From positions 1 through 5,100 of the forward strand of contig CAMGCN010000099.1 of the NCBI GenBank assembly GCA_946040935.1: a stretch of DNA of 5,100 bases, read 5' to 3'. The position numbers and the translations under genes are program-made. This DNA comes from an uncultured Clostridia bacterium. Its GTDB lineage: Bacteria; Bacillota; Clostridia; Oscillospirales; CAG-272. Under the pieces are notes generated by a model. That model was given only the letters and a program-made list of their open reading frames with translations, ran no database searches and was not told the origin of the DNA. This document shows, piece after piece, positions 1 through 5,100 of this stretch (within the stretch, counting starts at the first letter, position 1; each line of letters begins with the position of its first letter).

Positions 1-321
1 CCGGGAGTATATTCTTCATACTCTGCAATTACAAGAGACGCGGCCGAGATTGCAAGTGTGCCCCTCTTTACCCCGAGGTCTCTCTCGGGCAAGAATACGG
101 CGGCAAGCGTTAACACGGGGGTTGTTTACAGCGCGGCTTTTGCGCTCGACGGATTTATAAAAAAAATCAAGAATAATCTATCTCTTAACGACGTGACAAT
201 TTTGGCAACGGGCGGGGGCGCTCCTCTCGTTACGCCGTTATGTGAAGAAAAAATTATAAGAAAGCCTAATCTTACCTGCGACGGCCTTTATCAGATATAC
301 CTCAAAAACTGTGCGAACTGA
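1..321 (+). CDS. coaX: Type III pantothenate kinase, C-terminal part (5' end outside window)
   Basis: The frame is open from the first base and encodes 106 C-terminal residues of a protein that is usually about 255-260 residues, so roughly 60% lies upstream of the window. Type III pantothenate kinase phosphorylates pantothenate with ATP in the cytoplasm, the first step of coenzyme A synthesis, and belongs to the ASKHA (acetate/sugar kinase, Hsc70, actin) fold. Visible family marks are the PG at residues 1-2, the end of the GxITPG-like motif, followed by a helix with SYSAITRDAAEIASVPL. Then come GKNT at residues 30-33, the ATGGG nucleotide-site strand at 69-73, and the C-terminal PNLTCDGLYQIYLKN, which matches the usual 'L..dGL..iy..N' ending. 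The ATG at 58 is internal to this frame and is not the start. The gene lies 79 bases upstream of a co-oriented ECF S-component, which fits a pantothenate uptake and activation module. Recognition is by motif only, without alignment. Confidence 0.93.
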   Translation, partial: PGVYSSYSAITRDAAEIASVPLFTPRSLSGKNTAASVNTGVVYSAAFALDGFIKKIKNNLSLNDVTILATGGGAPLVTPLCEEKIIRKPNLTCDGLYQIYLKNCAN

Positions 322-386
322 TGCTTTGCATCGTTTGTAAATATATTTTACGCTGTATCCTCGTGTGATAAGTAGAGGAACGGCAG

Positions 387-395
387 TAAGGAGGA
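387..395 (+). promoter_or_regulatory. Ribosome binding site fixing the S-component start
   Basis: TAAGGAGGA is a near-perfect anti-Shine-Dalgarno match, 5 bases before the ATG at 401. The in-frame GTG at 365 has no comparable site, and the GTG-to-ATG stretch would translate as charged residues (MISRGTAVRRIA) unlike a family N-terminus. The site therefore decides the start at 401. Confidence 0.85.
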
Positions 396-400
396 TTGCC

Positions 401-1018
401 ATGAAGGCAAAAAACAAAATTGTACAGTTGACCGAGCTTGCGATACTCACAGCGATAGTCATCGTACTCCAACTCACGGGGGTGGCCATTCGTCTGCCTT
501 TCCTCGCAACACCTATCAGCCTGGTGCTGATACCCATTACCCTGGGCGCAATGATATTGGGCCCGAAAGCCGGCGCTTGGCTGGGATTCGTTTTCGGCGC
601 GGTGGTATTTATCACCTGTGCGATAATGTCCCTTGACCCGTTTACGGCCTATCTCTTCCAAAACAGTCCGATTATGACCGCCTGCATCTGCCTTTTCAAG
701 TCGACTTTCGCAGGTTTATTCTCGGGCCTTGCATTTAAGTACATCAAAATTAAAGGCAAAAATTCTCTTTTTGCCTCGTTTGTCGCAAGCGCAATAACCC
801 CGATAGTCAATACCGGACTTTTTATCCTCGGATGTCTGTGCATAAGCGGCACTATAAACGGGTTTATTTCCTCCGCCGACCTTGGCGTGAGCGCGCCTTA
901 TTTTCTTATAATCGGCTGTGCGGGAATTAACTTCCTTTTCGAGTTTGCGGTAAATATGATACTCGCGCCTTCCTTAAACGGGCTATACAAGACAATAACA
1001 AAAAGACTGTCTAAATAA
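401..1018 (+). CDS. ECF transporter S-component, probably pantothenate-specific (PanT-like)
   Basis: This 205-residue integral membrane protein is the expected size for the substrate-capture subunit of an energy-coupling factor vitamin importer. Hydrophobic stretches suggest six helices, near residues 9-29, 34-55, 57-77, 89-113, 121-150 and 168-197. Helix 1 carries an AxxxA motif (A14 to A18 in LAILTA), which in S-components packs against the shared EcfT subunit. Family knowledge: such proteins bind a vitamin and associate with a common EcfA/EcfA'/EcfT module that is often encoded elsewhere; no module genes are visible here. The overall pattern resembles the broad S-component family that includes PanT, FolT and RibU. 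Pantothenate is inferred only from the coaX gene just upstream on the same strand; another vitamin is possible. The ATG at 401 is chosen because of its ribosome site at 387-395. The gap to coaX is 79 bases with no convincing promoter, so co-transcription is plausible. A strong inverted repeat follows the stop codon. Confidence 0.85.
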   Translation: MKAKNKIVQLTELAILTAIVIVLQLTGVAIRLPFLATPISLVLIPITLGAMILGPKAGAWLGFVFGAVVFITCAIMSLDPFTAYLFQNSPIMTACICLFKSTFAGLFSGLAFKYIKIKGKNSLFASFVASAITPIVNTGLFILGCLCISGTINGFISSADLGVSAPYFLIIGCAGINFLFEFAVNMILAPSLNGLYKTITKRLSK

Positions 1019-1044
1019 ATCATAAAATTTCGCCATAGATAATT

Positions 1045-1087
1045 ACAGGAATAATCCCCTCTCCAATGCAGAGGGGATTATTCCTGT
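1045..1087. terminator. Perfect 18-bp inverted repeat between convergent genes; probable bidirectional terminator
   Basis: The left arm 1045-1062 (ACAGGAATAATCCCCTCT) and right arm 1070-1087 are exact reverse complements across a 7-base loop (CCAATGC, 1063-1069). The core is a CCCCTCT/AGAGGGG stem with A/T-rich flanks (AATAAT on the left, ATTATT on the right). It sits 26 bases after the S-component stop and 34 bases beyond the stop of the convergent ABC gene, where a shared terminator is expected. Neither side has a long uninterrupted U-tract, so it is not a classical intrinsic terminator; the ATTATT within the stem may partly serve that role. It could also act as a 3' end stabiliser. Structure certain; role inferred. 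Confidence 0.75.
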
Positions 1088-1121
1088 TCGTAATATAAAC
1101 CATAGGTAGAAAGATGAAAGT

Positions 1122-3062
1122 TCAGTCAAGCTCTTTTATGCCCGTGTACAGTTCATAGTACCTTCCTTTTTGCTTCAAAAGGTCGTCGTGATTTCCGCGT
1201 TCTATTATCTCTCCGTGCTCGAGCACCATGATAGCGTCCGCGTTACGGACGGTTGACAGACGGTGAGCGATAACGAATGTCGTTCTGTTTTTCATCAGTC
1301 TGTCCATACCGTGCTCTATATGTCTTTCTGTTCTCGTATCAACAGACGATGTAGCCTCGTCAAGCACGAGTATCGGAGCTTTTGAAAGTGCGGCGCGCGC
1401 GATATTGAGAAGCTGACGCTGTCCCTGCGAGAGGTTGGCGCCGTCCCCCTCAATCATAGTGTTATAGCCGTCGTTCAGCCGCATGATAAAGGAATGTGCG
1501 CTTGCGGTCTTTGCCGCCTCGATAACCTCTTCGTCGGTTGCGTCGAGTCTGCCGTAGCGGATATTTTCCATTATCGTGCCCGTGAACAGATGAGTGTCCT
1601 GCAATACCATAGCAACATTTTGTCTTAAATAGTCGCGGTCATAGTCGCGTATATCTATGCCGTCAATCGTGCATTTGCCTTCGTTTATATCATAAAAACG
1701 GTTAAGCAGGTTTGTTATCGTCGTTTTTCCCGCGCCGGTCGAGCCGACAAACGCAATCTTCTGCCCTACATGAGCGTAGAGAGAGATGTTCTTTAATATA
1801 ACTTTATCGAGATTATATCCGAAAGTCACATTATCTAAAACAACCTCACCCTTTATCTCGTTTTTAAGTCCCTTTCCGACATAAACGGGAGCAGGCGTCA
1901 GAATCGGTTCTTTATCTCCCGTATTTTTGGGCAGATCCGCCTCCTCGGGCGTAAGGTCCATTATCGAGAACACCCTCTCGGCGCCTGCAAGAGCAGAGAA
2001 AATAGTAGATGTCTGCTGGGATATGTTATTTATCGGCATGGAGAACTGACGCGAGTAGTTACAAAATACCGAAAGTCCGCCTACATCAAAGCCGCGGAAC
2101 AGACATAAAAGTCCGCCTAAACCTGCTGTAACAGCATATGAAATCTGAGAGGTATTACCCATTATCGGCCCCATAATACCGCCGTAGAACTGCGCGTTAA
2201 ACTGCTTGTCACGCATATCGTCGTTGAGAAGCTCAAACTCCTCCTGGCAGACGTTCTCATGGTTAAAGACCTTAACAACCTTTGAGCCTGTGACAGTCTC
2301 CTCAATGTATCCGTTAATGGCGCCGAGCGCCGACTGCTGTGCGCTGTAATACTTGCTCGAACGTTTTGCGATGGCACCGCCGAGAAAAATAAACACAGGT
2401 ATAAACACAACCGTCACAATCGTGAGGATAATATTCGTATACACCATCATCACAAAAGTTCCTATGAGGGTGACAACGCCCGAAATCAAGCCGGTCACGG
2501 TATTATTTATCATGGTATCTATATTGTCAATATCGTTTGTGAAACGGCTCATCAGCTCACCCGTGGTATTTGCGTCAAAGTATCTCACAGGGAGCTGCTG
2601 CAGCTTGTCAAACAAGTCGCAGCGAAGCTTTTCAATGGAATTTTGCGATATTGTCATCATCATTCGTCCCTGAACATAGGTCGAAACGATTCCTACGGCG
2701 TATACTGCCGAAAGTATGATAAGTATAGTAGCGAGGTTGGCAATTCTCTCTTTGCCCGGTGTTGCGGTATCGGCGACATTATTTATTATAGGCCGCAGTA
2801 TATACGAGCCGACAAGTGACGTACCCGTAGACGCCGCCATACACAAAAGAACAAAAAACAAGCGCAGTTTATACTTTGCCATATATCCCCAAAGGCGTTT
2901 TACCGTGGCGGAAGTGTTTTTCGGCTTGCCTTCGCTTCTGCGATGTCTGCCGGGTCCGCGTCCCGGTCCCGGTCCCATTGGCATTCCCATTCCCTTGCCG
3001 GAAGACGCACCGTATTTTGAGTATTGACGCCTTAAATCTTCAAGAGTTCTTTTTCTTGCCAT
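1122..3062 (-). CDS. ABC half-exporter, catalytic subunit of a heterodimeric multidrug-type exporter
   Basis: This 646-residue protein fuses an ABC exporter transmembrane domain (about residues 55-360, six predicted helices near 67-95, 109-131, 187-209, 210-232, 295-322, 330-352) to a nucleotide-binding domain (about 405-640). Visible motifs are Walker A GSTGAGKTT (440-448, Lys446), Q-loop Gln488, Walker B ILVLDE with catalytic Glu569, D-loop SSVD (572-575) and switch His600. The signature is LSQGQ (544-548) instead of LSGGQ, as in the TM288-type subunit of heterodimeric exporters. With its partner it should form one hydrolytic site (this protein's Walker motifs with the partner's signature) and one degenerate site. 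The cytoplasmic N-terminus holds a Gly/Pro/Met/Arg-rich tail (about 18-47). ATG at 3062 is preferred: it lies 4 bases after the partner gene's stop and has a ribosome site at 3072-3079. A longer reading from 3128 would overlap the partner by about 60 bases. Substrate unknown; drugs, peptides or lipids are possible. Confidence 0.95.
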   Translation of the reverse strand: MARKRTLEDLRRQYSKYGASSGKGMGMPMGPGPGRGPGRHRRSEGKPKNTSATVKRLWGYMAKYKLRLFFVLLCMAASTGTSLVGSYILRPIINNVADTATPGKERIANLATILIILSAVYAVGIVSTYVQGRMMMTISQNSIEKLRCDLFDKLQQLPVRYFDANTTGELMSRFTNDIDNIDTMINNTVTGLISGVVTLIGTFVMMVYTNIILTIVTVVFIPVFIFLGGAIAKRSSKYYSAQQSALGAINGYIEETVTGSKVVKVFNHENVCQEEFELLNDDMRDKQFNAQFYGGIMGPIMGNTSQISYAVTAGLGGLLCLFRGFDVGGLSVFCNYSRQFSMPINNISQQTSTIFSALAGAERVFSIMDLTPEEADLPKNTGDKEPILTPAPVYVGKGLKNEIKGEVVLDNVTFGYNLDKVILKNISLYAHVGQKIAFVGSTGAGKTTITNLLNRFYDINEGKCTIDGIDIRDYDRDYLRQNVAMVLQDTHLFTGTIMENIRYGRLDATDEEVIEAAKTASAHSFIMRLNDGYNTMIEGDGANLSQGQRQLLNIARAALSKAPILVLDEATSSVDTRTERHIEHGMDRLMKNRTTFVIAHRLSTVRNADAIMVLEHGEIIERGNHDDLLKQKGRYYELYTGIKELD

Positions 3063-3066
3063 ATCA

Positions 3067-4836
3067 TCACGCCCCCTTTCCGTCTGTTTGAGAGTAGTAG
3101 ATTTCCTTGTACTCCTCGTTGCTCTCAAGCAGTTCGCCGTGTGTACCGACGCCTGTAATTACACCGTCGTCGAGTACCACTATCATATCGGCGTCCATGA
3201 CCGACGATATACGCTGCGCTATGATTATTTTAGTGCAGTCTCCGAGATCCTCTTTCATCGACTTTCTTATCTGCGCCTCGGTAGCCGTATCAACCGCGCT
3301 CGTCGAATCGTCGAGAATGAGAATTTTCGGTTTTTTAAGTATCGCACGAGCTATACAAAGTCTCTGCTTCTGTCCGCCCGAAACATTTACACCGCCCTGC
3401 GAAAGGTCTGTATCGTAGCCGTTTGTAAAGGAGGTGACAAATTTGTCCGCCTGCGCGCTTTGTGCGGCGCGAACTATCTCGCTGTCCTCGGCTTCCGGAT
3501 CGCCCCACAAAAGGTTTTCCCTGACAGAGCCTGAGAAAAGCACATTCTTTTGGAGTACCATACCCACTCCCTCTCGCAGATTATGCAATGAATAATCCTT
3601 GACATTAACTCCGTCAACGAGAACTTCTCCCTCATCGCAATCGTAAAGACGCGCTATCATTGAAACGAGGGTGGTCTTTCCGCATCCCGTAGAGCCGATT
3701 ATGCCGACAGTCGAGTGCGCGGGAATCTTCAGATTGATATTATCGAGAACCTTGCCCTCGCTGTTTTTATAATAGCGGAAAGTAACACCGCGAAATTCAA
3801 CTTCGCCGTTTTCAACAGTCAGGGTATTGTCTGCCGATTCGTCGGTTATGTCGATTTTTTCATCTAACACCTCACCGATTCGGCGTGCGGACGCCATAGC
3901 TCTCGACATCATCATGAACATCATAGTTACCATCATGAGCGACGAGAGAATCTGCGTTATATATGTAACAAACGCCGAGAAGTCGCCTACCGACATACTT
4001 GTATTTACAACCATGTTGCCGCCAAACCAAAGTACGGCTATTGTCGTAGCGTTGGTGAAAAAGGTCATAACGGGAGACAGGAGAATCATCATAAGCATAG
4101 CGCTTATGCCGGCCTTTTTCAAATTTCCGTTTGATTTTCTGAACTTTGTTTTTTCGTATTCCTCACGCACAAAGCTCTTGACAACCCTTACGTTCGTGAT
4201 ATTCTCCTGAACAGTTGAGTTCAGAGAATCAACCTTTTCCTGCATTATGCCGAAACGTGCAAAACCCTTTTTAACAAATACCGATATGCTCAAAAGAAGA
4301 AGCGGTATAGACACACAAAGAACGAGCGTCAGCTTGGGATTCAACACTATCGCCATAATAAGAGCTCCTATGAGCATTCCCGGCGCGCGAAGGCACATAC
4401 GCAAAAGCATGTTGATAAAGTTCTGCATTTGTGTGATATCGTTTGTCAGCCGCGTAACAAGAGATCCTGTAGAAAACTTATCAATATTTGCAAAAGAGAA
4501 CTTCTGCACCTTTTTATATACGTCGGAACGCAGGTCGCTTGCGAAATTAACAGACGCTTTTGCTCCGAAGTACGCGCCGCCCACGCCGCCTATCATCATA
4601 AGTATTGCACTTAATATCATAGCCGCCATTACCGCCACGATGAAAGGGCCGTTATTCTGTTCAAATATCCTCTGTAAAAACGCGGGCTTTTCCACGCTCG
4701 TATCCGTTCCGTAATCGATAATCAAAGCTAAAAGTTTTGGCATTATTATCTCGCCTATTACCTCGACTATCATACACAGAGGCCCTATTATAAAATAAGG
4801 TAAATACGGTTTAACGTATTTTAACCATCTTTTCAA
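3067..4836 (-). CDS. ABC half-exporter, degenerate-site subunit of a heterodimeric multidrug-type exporter
   Basis: The product is 589 residues from the TTG at 4836: six predicted transmembrane helices (about 11-41, 64-91, 147-165, 169-188, 245-270, 280-310), then a nucleotide-binding domain. Motifs are Walker A GSTGCGKTT (381-389, Lys387), Q-loop Gln429, QGG-type X-loop followed by a canonical VSGGQ signature (485-489), Walker B ILILDD and D-loop SAVD (513-516). Two catalytic positions are altered: Asp510 replaces the general-base Glu, and Gln541 (IIAQR) replaces the switch His. These are the hallmark changes of TM287-type subunits, so this half should bind ATP at a degenerate site and lend its good signature to the partner's hydrolytic site. 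The N-terminus (LKRWLKYVKPYLPYF) matches the usual exporter start. TTG 4836 is preferred over the in-frame TTG at 4851 because GGAGGG lies 7 bases ahead of 4836 and because it overlaps the MarR stop as TTGA. From 4851 the protein would be 594 residues. Substrate unknown. Confidence 0.95.
   Translation of the reverse strand: MKRWLKYVKPYLPYFIIGPLCMIVEVIGEIIMPKLLALIIDYGTDTSVEKPAFLQRIFEQNNGPFIVAVMAAMILSAILMMIGGVGGAYFGAKASVNFASDLRSDVYKKVQKFSFANIDKFSTGSLVTRLTNDITQMQNFINMLLRMCLRAPGMLIGALIMAIVLNPKLTLVLCVSIPLLLLSISVFVKKGFARFGIMQEKVDSLNSTVQENITNVRVVKSFVREEYEKTKFRKSNGNLKKAGISAMLMMILLSPVMTFFTNATTIAVLWFGGNMVVNTSMSVGDFSAFVTYITQILSSLMMVTMMFMMMSRAMASARRIGEVLDEKIDITDESADNTLTVENGEVEFRGVTFRYYKNSEGKVLDNINLKIPAHSTVGIIGSTGCGKTTLVSMIARLYDCDEGEVLVDGVNVKDYSLHNLREGVGMVLQKNVLFSGSVRENLLWGDPEAEDSEIVRAAQSAQADKFVTSFTNGYDTDLSQGGVNVSGGQKQRLCIARAILKKPKILILDDSTSAVDTATEAQIRKSMKEDLGDCTKIIIAQRISSVMDADMIVVLDDGVITGVGTHGELLESNEEYKEIYYSQTDGKGA
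3072..3079 (-). promoter_or_regulatory. Ribosome binding site of the second ABC gene, inside the end of the first
   Basis: On the - strand AAAGGGGG lies 9 bases before the ATG at 3062 and within the last codons (Gly-Lys-Gly-Ala) of the preceding ABC gene. The stop of that gene (TGA at 3069-3067) falls between the site and the start, an arrangement that favours translational coupling and balanced production of the two subunits. The site supports the start at 3062 over the longer reading from 3128. Confidence 0.7.
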
Positions 4837-5054
4837 TGCTCTTCCCTCCAAATATCTTCCGGTTTATCGCTTAAATTTTTCTTTATCCTCTGCAAAAGAG
4901 ACAAGAGAGTCTCGACCTCGGCCGTACTGAAGCCGCGCACCGCTTCGTCTTCAATTTTTGAGACAAGCGCGGTCGCCTTTTTATCAAACTGCCTTCCCTT
5001 TTCTGTCAGGAAAATACGGTTTACCCTTGCGTCGCCTCCGTCGGTTTCCCGTCT
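4833..5054 (-). CDS. MarR-family transcriptional regulator, C-terminal part, cut by an adapter sequence
   Basis: Seventy-three genuine C-terminal residues remain of a family that is normally about 140-160 residues. The stretch RRETDGGDARVNRIFLTEKG is the second strand of the winged-helix wing plus the conserved 'D.R...i.LT.kG' signature of MarR proteins (Asp8, Arg10, LTEKG at 16-20). The following 50 residues are the long C-terminal dimerisation helices. MarR regulators are dimeric DNA-binding proteins that usually repress their own operon and release DNA on binding a small ligand. The stop TGA (4835-4833) overlaps the TTG start of the first ABC gene, so this protein very likely controls the exporter pair. 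The operator and promoter would lie upstream and are not in the window. The DNA-recognition helix is missing because sequence beyond 5054 is sequencing adapter. A reading that starts at 5069 adds the artefactual residues MYKRQ and should not be used. Confidence 0.88.
   Translation of the reverse strand, partial: RRETDGGDARVNRIFLTEKGRQFDKKATALVSKIEDEAVRGFSTAEVETLLSLLQRIKKNLSDKPEDIWREEH
4844..4849 (-). promoter_or_regulatory. Ribosome binding site deciding the TTG start of the first ABC gene
   Basis: On the - strand GGAGGG is followed by a 7-base spacer (AAGAGCA) and TTG at 4836. The alternative TTG at 4851 overlaps this site itself and would put the ribosome site inside the gene. The site lies in the last codons of the MarR gene, indicating coupled translation of regulator and exporter. 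Confidence 0.75.
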
Positions 5055-5100
5055 CTGTCTCTTATACACATCTGACGCTGCCGACGAAGGCTTAGGTGTA
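5055..5100. other. Illumina Nextera adapter contamination (Tn5 mosaic end, adapter, i5 index)
   Basis: Bases 5055-5073 read CTGTCTCTTATACACATCT, exactly the 19-base Tn5 mosaic end used in Nextera libraries. Bases 5074-5087 read GACGCTGCCGACGA, the continuation of the Nextera i5-side adapter. Bases 5088-5095 read AGGCTTAG, the reverse complement of the Nextera i5 index CTAAGCCT (S508). Bases 5096-5100 read GTGTA, the expected start of the P5-side primer region. All four parts are in the right order and spacing, so this is read-through adapter left in the assembly and not a transposon end or a gene. The true genomic sequence ends at about 5054. Confidence 0.98.

Noticed and set aside
320..354. 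Small hairpin GATGC-TTT-GCATC at the coaX stop, with a possible TTGCAT/TACGCT promoter overlapping it
   Set aside because: The stem is only 5 bp and the -10 match is poor (3 of 6), so neither a terminator nor a promoter can be supported.
365..400. Upstream GTG start giving the S-component 12 extra residues
   Set aside because: It has no ribosome site, whereas the ATG at 401 has a near-perfect one 5 bases away.
238..661. Overlapping - strand open frames of 119 and 125 codons across the coaX/S-component junction
   Set aside because: They are antisense to two recognised genes and show no family motif.
3063..3128. Upstream start at 3128 giving the second ABC protein 22 extra residues
   Set aside because: It would overlap the preceding gene by about 60 bases, and the added residues are Arg/Thr-rich out-of-frame translation of that gene's 3' end.
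3088..3534. 148-codon open frame on the + strand, with a second overlapping one at 3107-3418
   Set aside because: Both are antisense to the nucleotide-binding domain of the first ABC gene, have no recognisable domain and are explained as shadows of that strongly conserved frame.
4247..4714. 155-codon open frame on the + strand
   Set aside because: It is antisense to the transmembrane domain of the first ABC gene; its composition is what the reverse of a hydrophobic coding region gives.
5055..5073. Tn5/IS50-like mosaic end that could be read as a natural transposon terminus
   Set aside because: It is followed exactly by Nextera adapter, index and primer bases, so it is library-preparation sequence and not a mobile element.

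Overview
The window looks like part of a draft contig from a clostridial Firmicute, perhaps a gut commensal. This is inferred from strong AGGAGG-type ribosome sites, a TTG start, and the gene content: a type III pantothenate kinase, an ECF-type vitamin S-component, and a MarR-led pair of ABC half-transporters. No rRNA or species marker is present, so finer placement is not supported. Almost all of it is coding; the longest gap is about 100 bases.

Left part, + strand (1-1018): the 3' end of coaX (type III pantothenate kinase, first step of coenzyme A synthesis), then a six-helix ECF S-component. The pairing suggests a pantothenate module in which the S-component captures the vitamin and CoaX phosphorylates it. 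The specificity is inferred from context. A perfect 18-bp inverted repeat (1045-1087) lies between the two convergent gene blocks and is probably a bidirectional terminator.

Right part, - strand (5054 down to 1122): a compact operon of a MarR-family regulator (C-terminal part only) and two ABC half-exporters. The regulator overlaps the first exporter gene in a TTGA stop/start, and the two exporter genes are 4 bases apart. Together the half-exporters form a textbook asymmetric heterodimer of the TM287/288, LmrCD or BmrCD type. The first has Asp in place of the catalytic Glu and Gln in place of the switch His; the second has a degenerate LSQGQ signature but intact Glu and His. One ATP site should therefore be hydrolytic and one degenerate. 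The likely job is MarR-controlled multidrug or toxic-compound efflux, with unknown substrate.

Right edge (5055-5100): this is not biological sequence. It is an exact Illumina Nextera adapter: the Tn5 mosaic end, the read-2 side adapter, an 8-base i5 index and the start of the P5-side sequence. It truncates the MarR gene and creates a false MYKRQ protein start. I found no previously undescribed system here; the main points for a user are the adapter, the corrected starts and the asymmetric ATP-site assignment.
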